The notes: a model not told the origin generated them from the letters alone. Counted from the first letter of the stretch, positions 1 through 8,815 are shown. The stretch is 64,000 bases of DNA from Phycisphaera sp. (GCA_025916675.1 CP098402.1:1545205-1609204), one strand, 5' to 3'. Made by a program: numbers and translations.

Positions 1-2
1 CC

Positions 3-260
3 GACGCGCCCGGCAGGGGGCTGAGCACGCCGTGGATCGTGCCCCGGCTCCGGCGTACCGAGGCGATGCTGCCAACACTGCTTGAGAAGTACAATACGGC
101 GCTGATGGGTTTCGGGGCCGCGCTGATCGAGCCAGACACGCCCGATGATTCGCAGAGGCTCGTGCCCCTCCCACTTCCGCAAACCGCGAGGGAGAGGCTC
201 GACCGTGAGGACAGGCAGACCGAGGCCGCATCGGTCTCGCACGCGGGCAGCCCGGCATGA
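3..260 (+). CDS. C-terminal part of a gene of unknown function (5' end outside window)
   Basis: The reading frame is open from the first complete codon at base 3 to a TGA at 258-260, so this is the 3' end of a longer gene. About 85 residues are visible. They contain a possible helix (TEAMLPTLLEKYNTALMGF) and a polar Arg/Glu-rich tail, and I recognise no family. The stop overlaps the ATG of the next gene as ATGA at 257-260. The two are therefore probably translationally coupled, and the upstream gene may belong to the same surface-sugar pathway as the cytidylyltransferase. That link is inference from position only. Confidence 0.6.
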   Translation, partial: DAPGRGLSTPWIVPRLRRTEAMLPTLLEKYNTALMGFGAALIEPDTPDDSQRLVPLPLPQTARERLDREDRQTEAASVSHAGSPA

Positions 261-1006
261 CTCCCCATCCACAAGCGATCGCCCTGATCCTGGCTCGCGC
301 TGGCAGCAAGGGCCTGCCCGGGAAGAACCGTGCGCCAGTTTCGGGGAAGCCGTGCGTCGAGTGGACGTTCGAGCACGTGCGAGCTTCGGCTGGCATCGGC
401 CGGGCCGGCGTGTCGACCGATGATCGAGAGATTGCAACTCTGGCGACGCAATCGGGGTTCGAGCACTGGCCCAGGCCCGGCGAACTTGCGAGCGACACGG
501 CCACCGTGGACGCCGCCGCACGGGCGGCGCTCGATCAAGCCGACGAGCACGCGATCGTGCCCGATGATGCCGCGATCGTGATGCTGTATGCCAATGTTCC
601 GGTCCGGCCGCCGGGCTTGATCGACCGAGCGCTGGCCGTGTTTCGCGAGAGCGGTTGCGACAGCGTGCAGAGTTATGCGGCCGTCGGCAAGTACCACCCG
701 ATGTGGACGGCCCGCGTCGATAGCCAGGGCCGGGTCCGCCCCTGGCAGGGCGATCGGCTGTTTGGCGGGGTGTATCGCAGGCAGGATCTTGAGCCCGCCT
801 TCGTGCCCGATGGCGGGGTGATCGTTGTCCGGCGGTCGTGCCTGGATGCGGCGAACGCAGAGCCCCAAAACCCACACGCGTTTCTCGGCCGCGACCATCG
901 TGGCGTGACGACCGAGCCGGGTGACGTCGTTGACATCGACAACGACGTCGATCTGGCTGTTGCCAACGAGATCCTCGGGCGTCAGCGGCGCCCCATACAC
1001 GCGTGA
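257..1006 (+). CDS. CMP-sugar synthetase-like cytidylyltransferase
   Basis: A 249-residue protein of the acylneuraminate/KDO cytidylyltransferase family. Such enzymes use CTP to make a CMP-activated acidic sugar in the cytoplasm for surface glycan assembly. The nucleotide-binding signature ARAGSKGLPGKN is at residues 13-24, the place expected for the family. An Asp-rich DIDNDVDLAVANE segment near the C-terminus matches the family's closing motif. Length is typical for NeuA catalytic domains. The ATG overlaps the upstream stop, and a sulfotransferase follows after 39 nt, which suggests a small cell-surface glycan modification group. The exact sugar cannot be read from the sequence. Confidence 0.85.
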   Translation: MTPHPQAIALILARAGSKGLPGKNRAPVSGKPCVEWTFEHVRASAGIGRAGVSTDDREIATLATQSGFEHWPRPGELASDTATVDAAARAALDQADEHAIVPDDAAIVMLYANVPVRPPGLIDRALAVFRESGCDSVQSYAAVGKYHPMWTARVDSQGRVRPWQGDRLFGGVYRRQDLEPAFVPDGGVIVVRRSCLDAANAEPQNPHAFLGRDHRGVTTEPGDVVDIDNDVDLAVANEILGRQRRPIHA

Positions 1007-1045
1007 ATCGCCGTGTGATGGGGCTCGGGCCTACAACAGTGTCCC

Positions 1046-1801
1046 ATGCGCGTGCTCTGGATCTTCTCGCTCCCTCGCAGCGGCTCGTCGGTGACGGCGT
1101 ACGCGGCGGCGCACGCGCTGGGCTGCCCGGTTGCCGACGAACCGCTGGGCCCGTGGGATCGCACGGCCGAACCCTACAACTATCCGCCAAGCCAGGCCGA
1201 ACTGGTGAAGGCCCACCTCGCGGGCCAGTGCATGCTGGAAGACCCCGCGACGATCGACCTCGCCAAGGAAGTGCTCCGCGAGATCGCCGATGGCAGCGAT
1301 ACGCTCGTGGTCAAGCACCCCCACCTGCGTCCGCCGCCCGAACAATTCTGGCGAGCATTCCCGGATCATCAGGCGGTGTGGCTGGCGCGTAACCCCCTGA
1401 CCAGGCTCAACAGCCTGTACGCGCGCGGCTGGACCGATGCGCTCCGGCCCAACTTCGAACTCGACCATTACAAGAACTTCGCAGCAAATTGGGCGGCTTC
1501 ACACGTGCCGCTCACGTTCGAGATGTTCCGGAGCAAGCCCGACAAGTTTTTCCGGCAGCTCTTCAAGGCGTGGGGATTGCCAAAAGATCCGGCCCGCGTC
1601 AAGGCAGCCGTGCAATACACTACCGGGCACTATCACGGCTCTTCGAAAGAGCTCGAAGACCGCGCGCCGTCGGCAGCGCCGAGCGAGCGCTCGCGTTCAC
1701 TCCCCGAACAGGCCGTACGGATGTACCTTGCCGATCCGCAGATGCGCGCCATGATGAAACGCAACCGCTGGCCGCGGGATGCGTCGGCGTATCTGGATTG
1801 A
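1046..1801 (+). CDS. Sulfotransferase family protein
   Basis: A 251-residue cytoplasmic protein that begins directly with the PAPS-binding loop: LPRSGSS at residues 9-15 after a short beta strand, the classic 5'-phosphosulfate-binding arrangement. A second motif, WLARNPLTRLNSLYARG near residue 112, fits the 3'-phosphate-binding region (R..P..R..S). The family transfers sulfate from PAPS to a hydroxyl on carbohydrates or other acceptors. It follows the cytidylyltransferase on the same strand with a 39-nt gap, so a sulfated surface sugar is a reasonable but unproven substrate. No signal peptide or membrane segment is visible. Confidence 0.8.
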   Translation: MRVLWIFSLPRSGSSVTAYAAAHALGCPVADEPLGPWDRTAEPYNYPPSQAELVKAHLAGQCMLEDPATIDLAKEVLREIADGSDTLVVKHPHLRPPPEQFWRAFPDHQAVWLARNPLTRLNSLYARGWTDALRPNFELDHYKNFAANWAASHVPLTFEMFRSKPDKFFRQLFKAWGLPKDPARVKAAVQYTTGHYHGSSKELEDRAPSAAPSERSRSLPEQAVRMYLADPQMRAMMKRNRWPRDASAYLD

Positions 1802-1805
1802 TGGC

Positions 1806-2951
1806 TTATCGCGATTCGACGAACCGCACGGGGATCGCGGCCCACGGTTGCCATGCGGCGGGATCGCCTTCCCACCACAGCAAGGAACTCTCGATGGCCG
1901 GCGCGGGTATCTCGCCCGTTCCGGGCAGATGCTCACTGAGGGGCACCAGGCGAACCCCGGTGCCCAAACGCGCCAGACCATCGAGCATGCCCAGCAAGGC
2001 CTCGGGGGAGGCCGAGGCCCGTGCCAGGAACACAGTCGGGGCGGTGGCCATGATGTACTCGAGATGGCCGAGCGGTCCATGACCGTTCGCGGTGGCGGGC
2101 CCTTCGCCGATCCCGTCCAAGCCAATCAGGCGGGAGTGGTCGGGTGTCGCCATCGCGGCTACCAACTCGGCTTTGGCCTCCTCGAGTCCCCAGGTGGGCG
2201 CGACCGCTTGCGCAGCGATGTCCACAGCAGCTTCACGAGCGGTGTCGGCTTCATCGACGGCGACAACCACCATGAGGCGGCCAGCCAGGGCGAGTTCGAG
2301 GGCCCGCTCAACGGGAATGTCCAATCGAGCGGTCAGGATCTCGGTGGCCGTTGGCTCGATCACTCGCGGAGCAAGGAGCGTCGCCGCCGGTGGCGCTTCG
2401 GCGAGGATGCTGCTCTCTTGACCGACATCCTCGGAGGTGACCAGCACTGGATCACCGGCATCGGGGTCACTCACAACAAGTTCTGGCCCAGGCTGTGGAG
2501 CGGGATGAGGCAGTAGTACGGGGACGAGCTGCCACGCGCCGAAAGCGAGCGCGAGCACCGCCGCGACGGCCATCGCCGGCTTGAACCAGCCGGGCATCGC
2601 CGAGATGGAAAAGCCCTCATCGTCGCAACCACGGTTGGTGGCGCGAGGCCCGATCGTCGCCATATCCGAGAGTGCAAGCAAAGCCTGACGCTCGTGCTCC
2701 TCAAGTACGGCCTGGGCAACCCATTCCGGCGGCGCGGGAGCCTCGAGCGAGCCAAGGGCGGCGCGATCGATCCGCATGGCTTCGAGGATCGAACCGAAGT
2801 GACCGTCTGCGGCAACGGCCTGGGTCACCCGATGCAATGGCGAGCCAGGAGTCGCCGAAGAGCGCGCCTTGGTGTCCGACTCGATCCACTCCAACACGTC
2901 GGCCTCGGAAAGGCCGTGTGGTAGATCAAGGTTGAACGGGCGGTTGCTCAT
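1806..2951 (-). CDS. Single-pass membrane protein, probable anti-sigma factor
   Basis: A 381-residue protein whose ATG overlaps the stop of the ECF sigma gene by 4 nt, the usual arrangement for a sigma/anti-sigma pair. It has a cytoplasmic N-terminal region of about 120 residues, one hydrophobic segment at about residues 126-147, a Pro-rich linker, and an Ala-rich outer domain of about 200 residues. No ZAS zinc motif (H-x3-C-x2-C) is visible, so assignment as the anti-sigma factor rests on topology and coupling. The large outer domain could sense a periplasmic or surface signal. It ends 5 nt from the convergent sulfotransferase. Confidence 0.6.
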   Translation of the reverse strand: MSNRPFNLDLPHGLSEADVLEWIESDTKARSSATPGSPLHRVTQAVAADGHFGSILEAMRIDRAALGSLEAPAPPEWVAQAVLEEHERQALLALSDMATIGPRATNRGCDDEGFSISAMPGWFKPAMAVAAVLALAFGAWQLVPVLLPHPAPQPGPELVVSDPDAGDPVLVTSEDVGQESSILAEAPPAATLLAPRVIEPTATEILTARLDIPVERALELALAGRLMVVVAVDEADTAREAAVDIAAQAVAPTWGLEEAKAELVAAMATPDHSRLIGLDGIGEGPATANGHGPLGHLEYIMATAPTVFLARASASPEALLGMLDGLARLGTGVRLVPLSEHLPGTGEIPAPAIESSLLWWEGDPAAWQPWAAIPVRFVESR

Positions 2952-3535
2952 TGTTGGTTGCCGCCCTTGCCTTGAGTGACGCCGGATTCGAGCCGCTCGA
3001 TCGCCTGACGCAGTGCCAGCCGGGCCCGGAAGAGCCGGCTCTTGATCGTTCCCATGGGTACGCCCAGCACCTCGGCCACTTGCTCGTACTCCAAGCCCTG
3101 GACGTCCCGCAGCACCAGCACAACGCGATGCTCGGGCTGGATCTGGTCGAGCGCCATCGCCACGTGGCGTTGGCGCTGCCCCGCATCCAGGACCTCATCG
3201 CTCCGTTGGACGCGCGAGCGGGCCTCAGGTTCCCCACCTTCGGGCCACGGAACACGCCCCTTCGACCGGACACGATCCGAACGAATACGGGTGTAACAGG
3301 CGTTCGTCGCAATACGGTGCAGCCAGGTGCCCAGGTTGGCGCGGCCGTCGAAGCGCTCCAAGCCCGTCAGGGCCTTGACCAGGGTCTCCTGGGTCAGTTC
3401 TTCGGCGTCATCGGCGTTGCCGAGGATGCGCAGGCACAAGGTGTAGATCCGTCGCTGGTACCGCTCGACGATCTCGCCCGCGGCGGCCCCATCGCCAGCC
3501 TTCGCACGCTCGATGAGTTGGGGCTCGTCGTCCAT
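2948..3535 (-). CDS. ECF-type RNA polymerase sigma factor
   Basis: A 195-residue sigma-70 family factor with two conserved regions. Region 2 lies at about residues 15-85 and includes LTQETLVKAL and a WLHRIATNACYTRIR stretch. Region 4 lies at about residues 125-185 with a VAEVLGVPMGTIKSRLFRAR helix-turn-helix. A short variable linker separates them and there is no region 1, as in ECF factors. A GTG three bases upstream of the chosen ATG is an alternative start. It is first in a two-gene operon with the membrane protein that likely restrains it. The divergent neighbour encodes a secreted dockerin-type protein, a possible target. Confidence 0.9.
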   Translation of the reverse strand: MDDEPQLIERAKAGDGAAAGEIVERYQRRIYTLCLRILGNADDAEELTQETLVKALTGLERFDGRANLGTWLHRIATNACYTRIRSDRVRSKGRVPWPEGGEPEARSRVQRSDEVLDAGQRQRHVAMALDQIQPEHRVVLVLRDVQGLEYEQVAEVLGVPMGTIKSRLFRARLALRQAIERLESGVTQGKGGNQQ

Positions 3536-3538
3536 CAC

Positions 3539-3903
3539 CCGCGGCGGATTCCCCGTATGCCGGGAGGTCTCGATCCGGCTCGCAGCAGTGTAGCCGGAGT
3601 CGCCGAATCCACACGGGCTGACAAATTTTCGATAGTTCGGGAGATCACGTATTGATTATTGAGCAGGAATGTGGAAACTATTGTTGGTTAAGGGACGTTT
3701 TCGGTCCCGCCGTGGGGAGTATCCAGATGTCGGTACGGTTACCGAACGCCGCAGCACCCTGATGTTTATGGTGTGGTCGGGTGCGTACCCGTTCACCCTC
3801 CGTCCGGCCGTGTGCTGCCCGCGCACGGCCACTTGCTAGCGGGTGTGATTGCTGCGGGTGCTGGAAGGCCCTCCACGGATACAAGTTGAAGGGGAGGTTC
3901 GCT
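3539..3903. promoter_or_regulatory. Divergent intergenic region with small hairpins in the leader of the secreted protein gene
   Basis: This 365-bp gap separates the sigma operon (minus) from the secreted dockerin-type gene (plus). Bases about 3620-3690 are clearly AT-richer than the surroundings and should hold the promoters. Three hairpins follow on the plus strand: GGGAC/GTCCC at 3692-3708, TCGGT/ACCGA at 3730-3745, and a strong 10-bp stem with one wobble pair at 3806-3830 (GGCCGTGTGC / GCGCACGGCC, loop TGCCC). The last has no T-tract, so it is not a terminator. I recognise no riboswitch class. A Shine-Dalgarno GGGGAGG lies at 3891-3897. Confidence 0.35.
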
Positions 3904-4743
3904 ATGCGGACTGTTTTATCAATTGCTCTGGCGTGCGGTGTTGCCGCTCCTGCTCTCGCCCAGACCACGCTCATCGATGACGACTTCGAGAGCTACGCGC
4001 TCGACAGCATCCTGACCGGCCAAGGTGGCTGGGATCTGTGGCCGGGTGGCGCCGACGCCACCGTCTCCAACGATCAGGCCGCCTCTGGCAGCCAGTCGTT
4101 CAAGGCCAACGACTTCGAAGTCGACATGATCTATCGCATGCGTGATGGCGCGGGGGTTCCGATTGCCCAGAGCGGCCAGTGGACGTTCACATGCCAGACG
4201 TACATGTCGTCGTCGGCCATCGGCGACTTCTACGTGCTGCTGCTGAACACCTACAACGACGCCGATCCGGGCAATAGCAACTGGTCGATGCAGTTGCGCC
4301 TGGGCACGATCGATCGACTGGTCGAGAGCGAGTTTGACGGTGCCACCACCGATCTGATCGTGGATGAGTGGGTTGAGGTCCGTGCCGAGATCGACCTGGA
4401 CGCGGACTCGTTCGATATCTACTACAACGACGTGATCTTGGCCGAGGACCTGATCTGGAGCGAGAACGTCTCCGGTGGCGGCCTCACGCAGATCGACGTA
4501 CTCGACCTGTACACGCCCAACGCCAACCCGTCGTACATCGACGACGTGCTGCTGGTCGAGGTCGATGCCGGCTGCCGGGCCGACATCGACGGCGACGGCG
4601 CGCTGACCATCTTCGACTTCCTGGCGTTCCAGAACGCGTTCGACGCCGGCGACATCGCGACAGCCGACTTCGACGGTGACGGCGTGCTGACCATCTTCGA
4701 CTTCCTGGCGTTCCAGAACGAGTTCGACGCCGGCTGCCCGTGA
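3904..4743 (+). CDS. Secreted protein with C-terminal dockerin-type repeat pair
   Basis: A 279-residue exported protein. The ATG at 3904 is chosen because GGGGAGG ends 6 nt upstream and because translation from it begins with a classic signal peptide, cleavage expected after APALA (about residue 19). The middle (about 25-215) is an acidic, beta-rich region resembling LamG/concanavalin-like folds; this is weak inference. The C-terminus (about 226-276) holds two Ca-binding dockerin-type repeats of the form D-x-DGDG-x-LTIFDFL-x-FQN, bracketed by Cys residues. Such repeats are common in secreted planctomycete proteins and probably mediate surface attachment or assembly. A strong terminator follows at once. 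Confidence 0.85.
   Translation: MRTVLSIALACGVAAPALAQTTLIDDDFESYALDSILTGQGGWDLWPGGADATVSNDQAASGSQSFKANDFEVDMIYRMRDGAGVPIAQSGQWTFTCQTYMSSSAIGDFYVLLLNTYNDADPGNSNWSMQLRLGTIDRLVESEFDGATTDLIVDEWVEVRAEIDLDADSFDIYYNDVILAEDLIWSENVSGGGLTQIDVLDLYTPNANPSYIDDVLLVEVDAGCRADIDGDGALTIFDFLAFQNAFDAGDIATADFDGDGVLTIFDFLAFQNEFDAGCP
4582..4734 (+). repeat. Near-identical 69-bp direct repeats encoding the dockerin-type units
   Basis: Units at 4582-4650 and 4666-4734 match at 65 of 69 bases, separated by 15 bp (period 84). The four differences are at unit positions 4, 12, 20 and 56. Each encodes one D-x-DGDG-x-LTIFDFL motif. The high nucleotide identity, including at third codon positions, suggests recent duplication or ongoing gene conversion. 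Confidence 0.9.
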
Positions 4744-4834
4744 TTCCCTCTCCGCTTCGTCTGTGATTCGGATTCGTACTGCCCCGCCGCTCGCGTGAGC
4801 GGGGCGAAGTCCTGACAGACTTCCTTTCTCGGGT

Positions 4835-4874
4835 GCGGGCGTGCGTCCCTTTGCGGGTCGCACGCCCGCTTTTT
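4835..4874 (+). terminator. Intrinsic terminator after the secreted protein gene
   Basis: Perfect 11-bp stem GCGGGCGTGCG (4835-4845) / CGCACGCCCGC (4859-4869), followed directly by TTTTT (4870-4874). A weaker bulged hairpin (GCCCC...GGGGC, 4781-4805) precedes it. It lies 92 bases after the stop codon and insulates the downstream aminopeptidase gene. Confidence 0.9.
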
Positions 4875-4958
4875 GGTGCTCCCACTCCTACACTGACGCC
4901 CCACTTTCCAAGCCATTCCTGCCTTTCCAGGCGGTCTGACCCAGACAGGAGCCTCCCC

Positions 4959-6443
4959 ATGTTCGATGCGATCAGTCTGAAGAAAACCGGCCAGCCCCAG
5001 GCCATCGTCGTGGGCGTCTTCAAGGGCAAGGGCCTGGGTGCCGCCGCCAAGAAGCTCGACGCCGACGGCTCCATGGCCGCCGCCGCAAAGCGGGGCGAGG
5101 CCACGGGCGACCTGGGCTCCATCGCCGCCGCGTACCCCGCGAAGGGCAAGCCCGCCGAGCGTGTGCTCCTGCTGGGACTTGGCGATGCCAAGACACTGAC
5201 CGCCGACAAGCTCCGCAACGCGATCGCCGCCGCGGGCCGGCAGCTCTCGGGCGCCAAGGTGACCACCGTGCAATTCGAGCTCGACGACGCCATCGGCGCC
5301 GCCAAGCTGGATGATGGCGACGCCTTCGCCGCGGTGGGCGAGAGCCTCGGGCTCTTGAGCTGGCGCTGCGAACACTTCCGCGGCTCGGCCAGCCCGTCGA
5401 GCGCCAAGCCCAAGCTGGCCGTCATCGAGTCCAAGGCCGCCCGCACCAAGGCGCTCCAGCTCGGCCTGGGCCTGGCCGAGGGCGCGAACTTCGCGCGCAC
5501 GCTCAGCCAGACGCCGCCCAACGTTGCCACGCCAGCCTGGATGGCAGCCGAGGCTAAGAAGCTGACCAAGCACGGGCTCAAGGTCAGCGTCGTGAAGGGC
5601 GAAGGTCTCAAGCGTGAGAAGATGGAAGGCCTCATCAACGTCGGCAAGGCCAGCGAGAACGAGCCGCACCTGATCCGCATCGAGTACCGCCCCGCCAATG
5701 CCGCCAAGTCGGCCAAGCCCATCGTGCTGGTTGGCAAGACCATGACCTACGACTCGGGCGGCCTCTCCATCAAGGTCGGCGGCGGCATGGTCGGCATGAA
5801 GCGCGACAAGGACGGCGGCTGCGGCGTCATGGGCGCCATGCTCGCCATCGCCAAGACCATCAAGCCCAAGGTCCCCGTCGTCGCGCTGCTCTGCTCGGCG
5901 GAGAACTCGATCAGCGACGAAGCCTACCGCCCCGACGACGTGCTGACCTTCCGCAACGGCGTCACCGTCGAGGTCACGAACACCGACGCCGAGGGCCGCC
6001 TCGTCCTGGCCGACGGCCTGTGCTACGCGTGCGACAAGGAGAAGCCCGCCGCCATCATCGACGTGGCCACGCTGACCGGTGGTGTTGTGGTGGCGCTGGG
6101 CAGCACGTTCTCGGGGATGTGGTGCGACGATGACAAGCTCCGCGACAAGGTGCAGAGCGCCAGCGACGCCAGCGGGGAACGCGTGTGGCGTCTGCCGCTG
6201 CACGACGAGTACCGCGACATGATGAAGAGCCCCATCGCCGACATCATCAACAGCAACCCGAATCGCAAGGCCCACCCCATCCAGGGCGCCGCGTTCCTGA
6301 GCTACTTCGTCGACGAGAAGGTCCCCTGGTGCCACCTCGACATCGCCGGCACGCACGCGGTCGAGGGGGATGAGGGGCCGTACATCAAGGGGCCGACGGG
6401 GTTTAGTGCGCGGTTGTTGGCGCGCCTGGCGCAGAGTTGGTAA
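4959..6443 (+). CDS. pepA: Leucyl aminopeptidase (peptidase M17)
   Basis: A 494-residue cytosolic di-metal aminopeptidase that removes N-terminal residues from peptides. The ATG at 4959 follows an ACAGGAG ribosome site. An N-terminal macro-like domain (about 1-170) precedes the catalytic domain. The first metal/catalytic motif is GKTMTYDSGGLSIK, supplying the Lys and Asp ligands and catalytic Lys; the second is NTDAEGRLVLADGLCYA (about residue 341 on), supplying Asp and Glu ligands and the bicarbonate-site Arg. Length is normal for M17 enzymes. It is flanked by a terminator upstream and a convergent glycosyltransferase downstream, so it is probably monocistronic. Confidence 0.95.
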   Translation: MFDAISLKKTGQPQAIVVGVFKGKGLGAAAKKLDADGSMAAAAKRGEATGDLGSIAAAYPAKGKPAERVLLLGLGDAKTLTADKLRNAIAAAGRQLSGAKVTTVQFELDDAIGAAKLDDGDAFAAVGESLGLLSWRCEHFRGSASPSSAKPKLAVIESKAARTKALQLGLGLAEGANFARTLSQTPPNVATPAWMAAEAKKLTKHGLKVSVVKGEGLKREKMEGLINVGKASENEPHLIRIEYRPANAAKSAKPIVLVGKTMTYDSGGLSIKVGGGMVGMKRDKDGGCGVMGAMLAIAKTIKPKVPVVALLCSAENSISDEAYRPDDVLTFRNGVTVEVTNTDAEGRLVLADGLCYACDKEKPAAIIDVATLTGGVVVALGSTFSGMWCDDDKLRDKVQSASDASGERVWRLPLHDEYRDMMKSPIADIINSNPNRKAHPIQGAAFLSYFVDEKVPWCHLDIAGTHAVEGDEGPYIKGPTGFSARLLARLAQSW

Positions 6444-6487
6444 CGCTCTACGACCGGTACCGCCTAATCCCGCACGACAGGGAGGCC

Positions 6488-8662
6488 CTAATCCATCGCC
6501 CCCACGCCCAGCGTCCGCAGCACCAGGCTCTTCAGCGGTGCATGCAGCGGTGTGCGCTTGAAGGCGCGGTTGATGCGGTCGATGGCCTGGTACCGGGGGT
6601 TGCGCAGGTAGACCGACTCGTGCTGGCGCAGCTCGCCGGCGAGGATGCGCAGGGCGATGTCGGGGTGCTCGGCGAGATTCGGGTGGCGGTGCGTGATGAG
6701 GGCGCGGAAGCGGGCAAGGTTGGGCTCGCCGATCTCGTGCCGCATCGAGTCCTCGCGCTGGCGGTAATAGATGAGCCGCTCGGGCATCGTCTCGCACCGG
6801 TAGCCGCGTGACGCGAGCGCACAATAAAAATCCCAGTCCTCGTAGCTGGTCAGCCAGGTGTCGTAGCCGCCCACGGCGTCGAGTACGGCCTTGTTGATGA
6901 GGGCCACGCAGCACGAGCACACGTTGGCCGCGGGCAGCATGTCGCGCTCGAGGCCGAGCGGCAGCCAGATCCACGGGGCGTCCTCGGGCGTCTCGGGGAA
7001 CGCCGCGACGATCGAGGTCACCATCGCCAGCGGGCGGCTGGAATGGCTGGGTTGGTTCGCCGCATGCAACGCCTTGGCGACGAAGGTCGGGTCGAGAAGA
7101 TCGTCGGCGTCCAGCGGGACCACCCACTTCGCGCGCGCTTCGGCAATGCCGAAGTTGCGGGCATCGCCCAGCCCACCGTTGCGTTTGCGCACGACGCGGA
7201 CCGACCCGTCGCGATCCAACTGGTCGATCATCGCGATGCTGGCGGGGTCGGTCGAGCCATCATCCACAACGACAATCTCGGTGTTCGCGTGCGTCTGGGC
7301 CTTGGCGCTCTCCAGGGTCTGCGGCAGCCACATAGCCATATTGTAGAAGGGGATGATGATCGAGGCGTCGGGGACCGCTTTGCCATTGGGCGAGCCGTTG
7401 CTGGTGACGCGGCTGGTGGAGAACTCGGTAGTCTTCACCATGCGCCCGCGAGCGGCGTCGATCGCGGCGCTCGTCTCGCGCACGATGCGGGCGGGCTCGC
7501 ACATGCTCGCGACGCGCTGGGGCCCCACCGTCTTGACCTGCTCACGCAGGGCGTCGTCAGTGAGTGCTCGCCGGAGCGTGTCCTTGAGGCTCTCGATATC
7601 GCCACTCTCGAACAGCAGCCCGCTCACGCCGTCCTCGATCTGCTCGCTCATGCCGCCGGCGTTCGAACCCACGACGAGCTTGCCGAGCGCGAGGGCCTCG
7701 AGGCACACGTTGGGATAATTCTCCCACAGCGACGGGAAGCAGCACACCGCCGCGCCGCGGATGGCCGGGCCGAGCTCGACGCGCGGGCGCGGGGCGTCGA
7801 AGCGGAAGTGGTCGGCGTGGGCACGCGACGCGAGCTTCTCCAGATGCCGACGCACCGAGCCGCAGGCCGGGCCGGTCATCGTGTCGCCGCCGATGAAGCG
7901 GACGTCAAAGTCCAGCCCCTCGTCCATGAGTTGCTGGGCGGCGGGCACCAGCAGATGGACGCCCTTGCGCCGCTCGCTGCGACCATAAAACAGCACCGTC
8001 GGACGCTCATACTTCTCGGCCTGGCCCTTGCCAAGCTCGTCGATGGTCGCCATGTCGAACGCGTAGGGCACGACGAAACCCGGCTTGCGATCCTTGGCGA
8101 CGTCGGGCCCGTAGCGATCGCGGACGCGCTCGAGCAGACTCGTACACGGGGAGATCAGCGCGTCGGCGTCGCGGATGGCCTGGGTCTCGATCGCCAGGAT
8201 CAATGCGGTCTCGCGATCGAGCATGGCGTCGGCGTTCAGCTCGATGCAATCGGCCAGCGGCGTGTGCAGGCGGACGGCCATGACCGCGCCGGCGTAGGCA
8301 CCCAGCGTCCGCCGGGCCTTGAGGGCAAGCCAGCCCTCGCCGCCGAAGTCGGGGAACTCGATGTAGTCGAAGGGGTGCTTGGCGTGCAGTTCGCTGAGCT
8401 TCTCGTGGACGGCCATCGAGTGCTGCTCGAACTGGCATCGGAAGCCATCCAGCAGGCACTGGCCGGCGTGGACGTCCACCGCGTGGAAGCGGACGCCCTT
8501 GTGGGTCTTCGGGCCGTCGTCGAGCAACCCCGGGTGCGGCTCGCTCAGCACATGGACCTCGTGCCCCGCGGCGGCCCAGGCCCGGGCCATGAGCGAGACA
8601 TAGACGCCGATGCCCGCGCCCCAGAAGGGCAAAACCTCTTTGCTGACCAGGCAGATTCGCAT
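6488..8662 (-). CDS. Two-domain glycosyltransferase (GT4-GT2 fusion)
   Basis: A 724-residue cytoplasmic protein joining two glycosyltransferases. Residues about 1-385 form a GT4 (GT-B) enzyme: a Gly-rich start (WGAGIGVYVSLMARAW), a donor-site region with FYGRSERRKGVHLLV, and the E-x7-E type segment PSLWENYPNVCLEALALG. After a Ser/Asn-rich linker, a GT2 (GT-A) domain begins at about residue 415: SIIIPFYNM, VVVDDGSTD and the metal-binding PLDADDL. The fusion suggests sequential transfer of two sugars in surface polysaccharide synthesis. The ATG at 8662 is chosen because GT4 proteins typically start MRI-; a GTG five codons upstream is an alternative. No other glycan genes adjoin. Confidence 0.85.
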   Translation of the reverse strand: MRICLVSKEVLPFWGAGIGVYVSLMARAWAAAGHEVHVLSEPHPGLLDDGPKTHKGVRFHAVDVHAGQCLLDGFRCQFEQHSMAVHEKLSELHAKHPFDYIEFPDFGGEGWLALKARRTLGAYAGAVMAVRLHTPLADCIELNADAMLDRETALILAIETQAIRDADALISPCTSLLERVRDRYGPDVAKDRKPGFVVPYAFDMATIDELGKGQAEKYERPTVLFYGRSERRKGVHLLVPAAQQLMDEGLDFDVRFIGGDTMTGPACGSVRRHLEKLASRAHADHFRFDAPRPRVELGPAIRGAAVCCFPSLWENYPNVCLEALALGKLVVGSNAGGMSEQIEDGVSGLLFESGDIESLKDTLRRALTDDALREQVKTVGPQRVASMCEPARIVRETSAAIDAARGRMVKTTEFSTSRVTSNGSPNGKAVPDASIIIPFYNMAMWLPQTLESAKAQTHANTEIVVVDDGSTDPASIAMIDQLDRDGSVRVVRKRNGGLGDARNFGIAEARAKWVVPLDADDLLDPTFVAKALHAANQPSHSSRPLAMVTSIVAAFPETPEDAPWIWLPLGLERDMLPAANVCSCCVALINKAVLDAVGGYDTWLTSYEDWDFYCALASRGYRCETMPERLIYYRQREDSMRHEIGEPNLARFRALITHRHPNLAEHPDIALRILAGELRQHESVYLRNPRYQAIDRINRAFKRTPLHAPLKSLVLRTLGVGAMD

Positions 8663-8815
8663 GCGGCGGGGGCTCACTTAGCAGGGAAACGGGCAGGATG
8701 GGCACGGGGAGTCCCATCGTAGGGCGACGCCCCGCCAAAGCCCCACCAGCCGGGTCTATCATCGCGCCCGAGGGCCCACGGACTGGCCCCCAGCACCTGT
8801 GATCGCGGAGCCGAA

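Noticed and set aside
3692-3760. Possible c-di-GMP riboswitch in the leader of the secreted protein gene
   Set aside because: GGTTACCGA-like bases are present, but the two-helix GEMM layout with its A-rich junction and tetraloop receptor could not be drawn.
4422-7127. 901-codon minus-strand frame opposite the secreted protein, pepA and part of the glycosyltransferase
   Set aside because: Crosses a strong terminator and three real genes; composition is that of a reverse-frame shadow.
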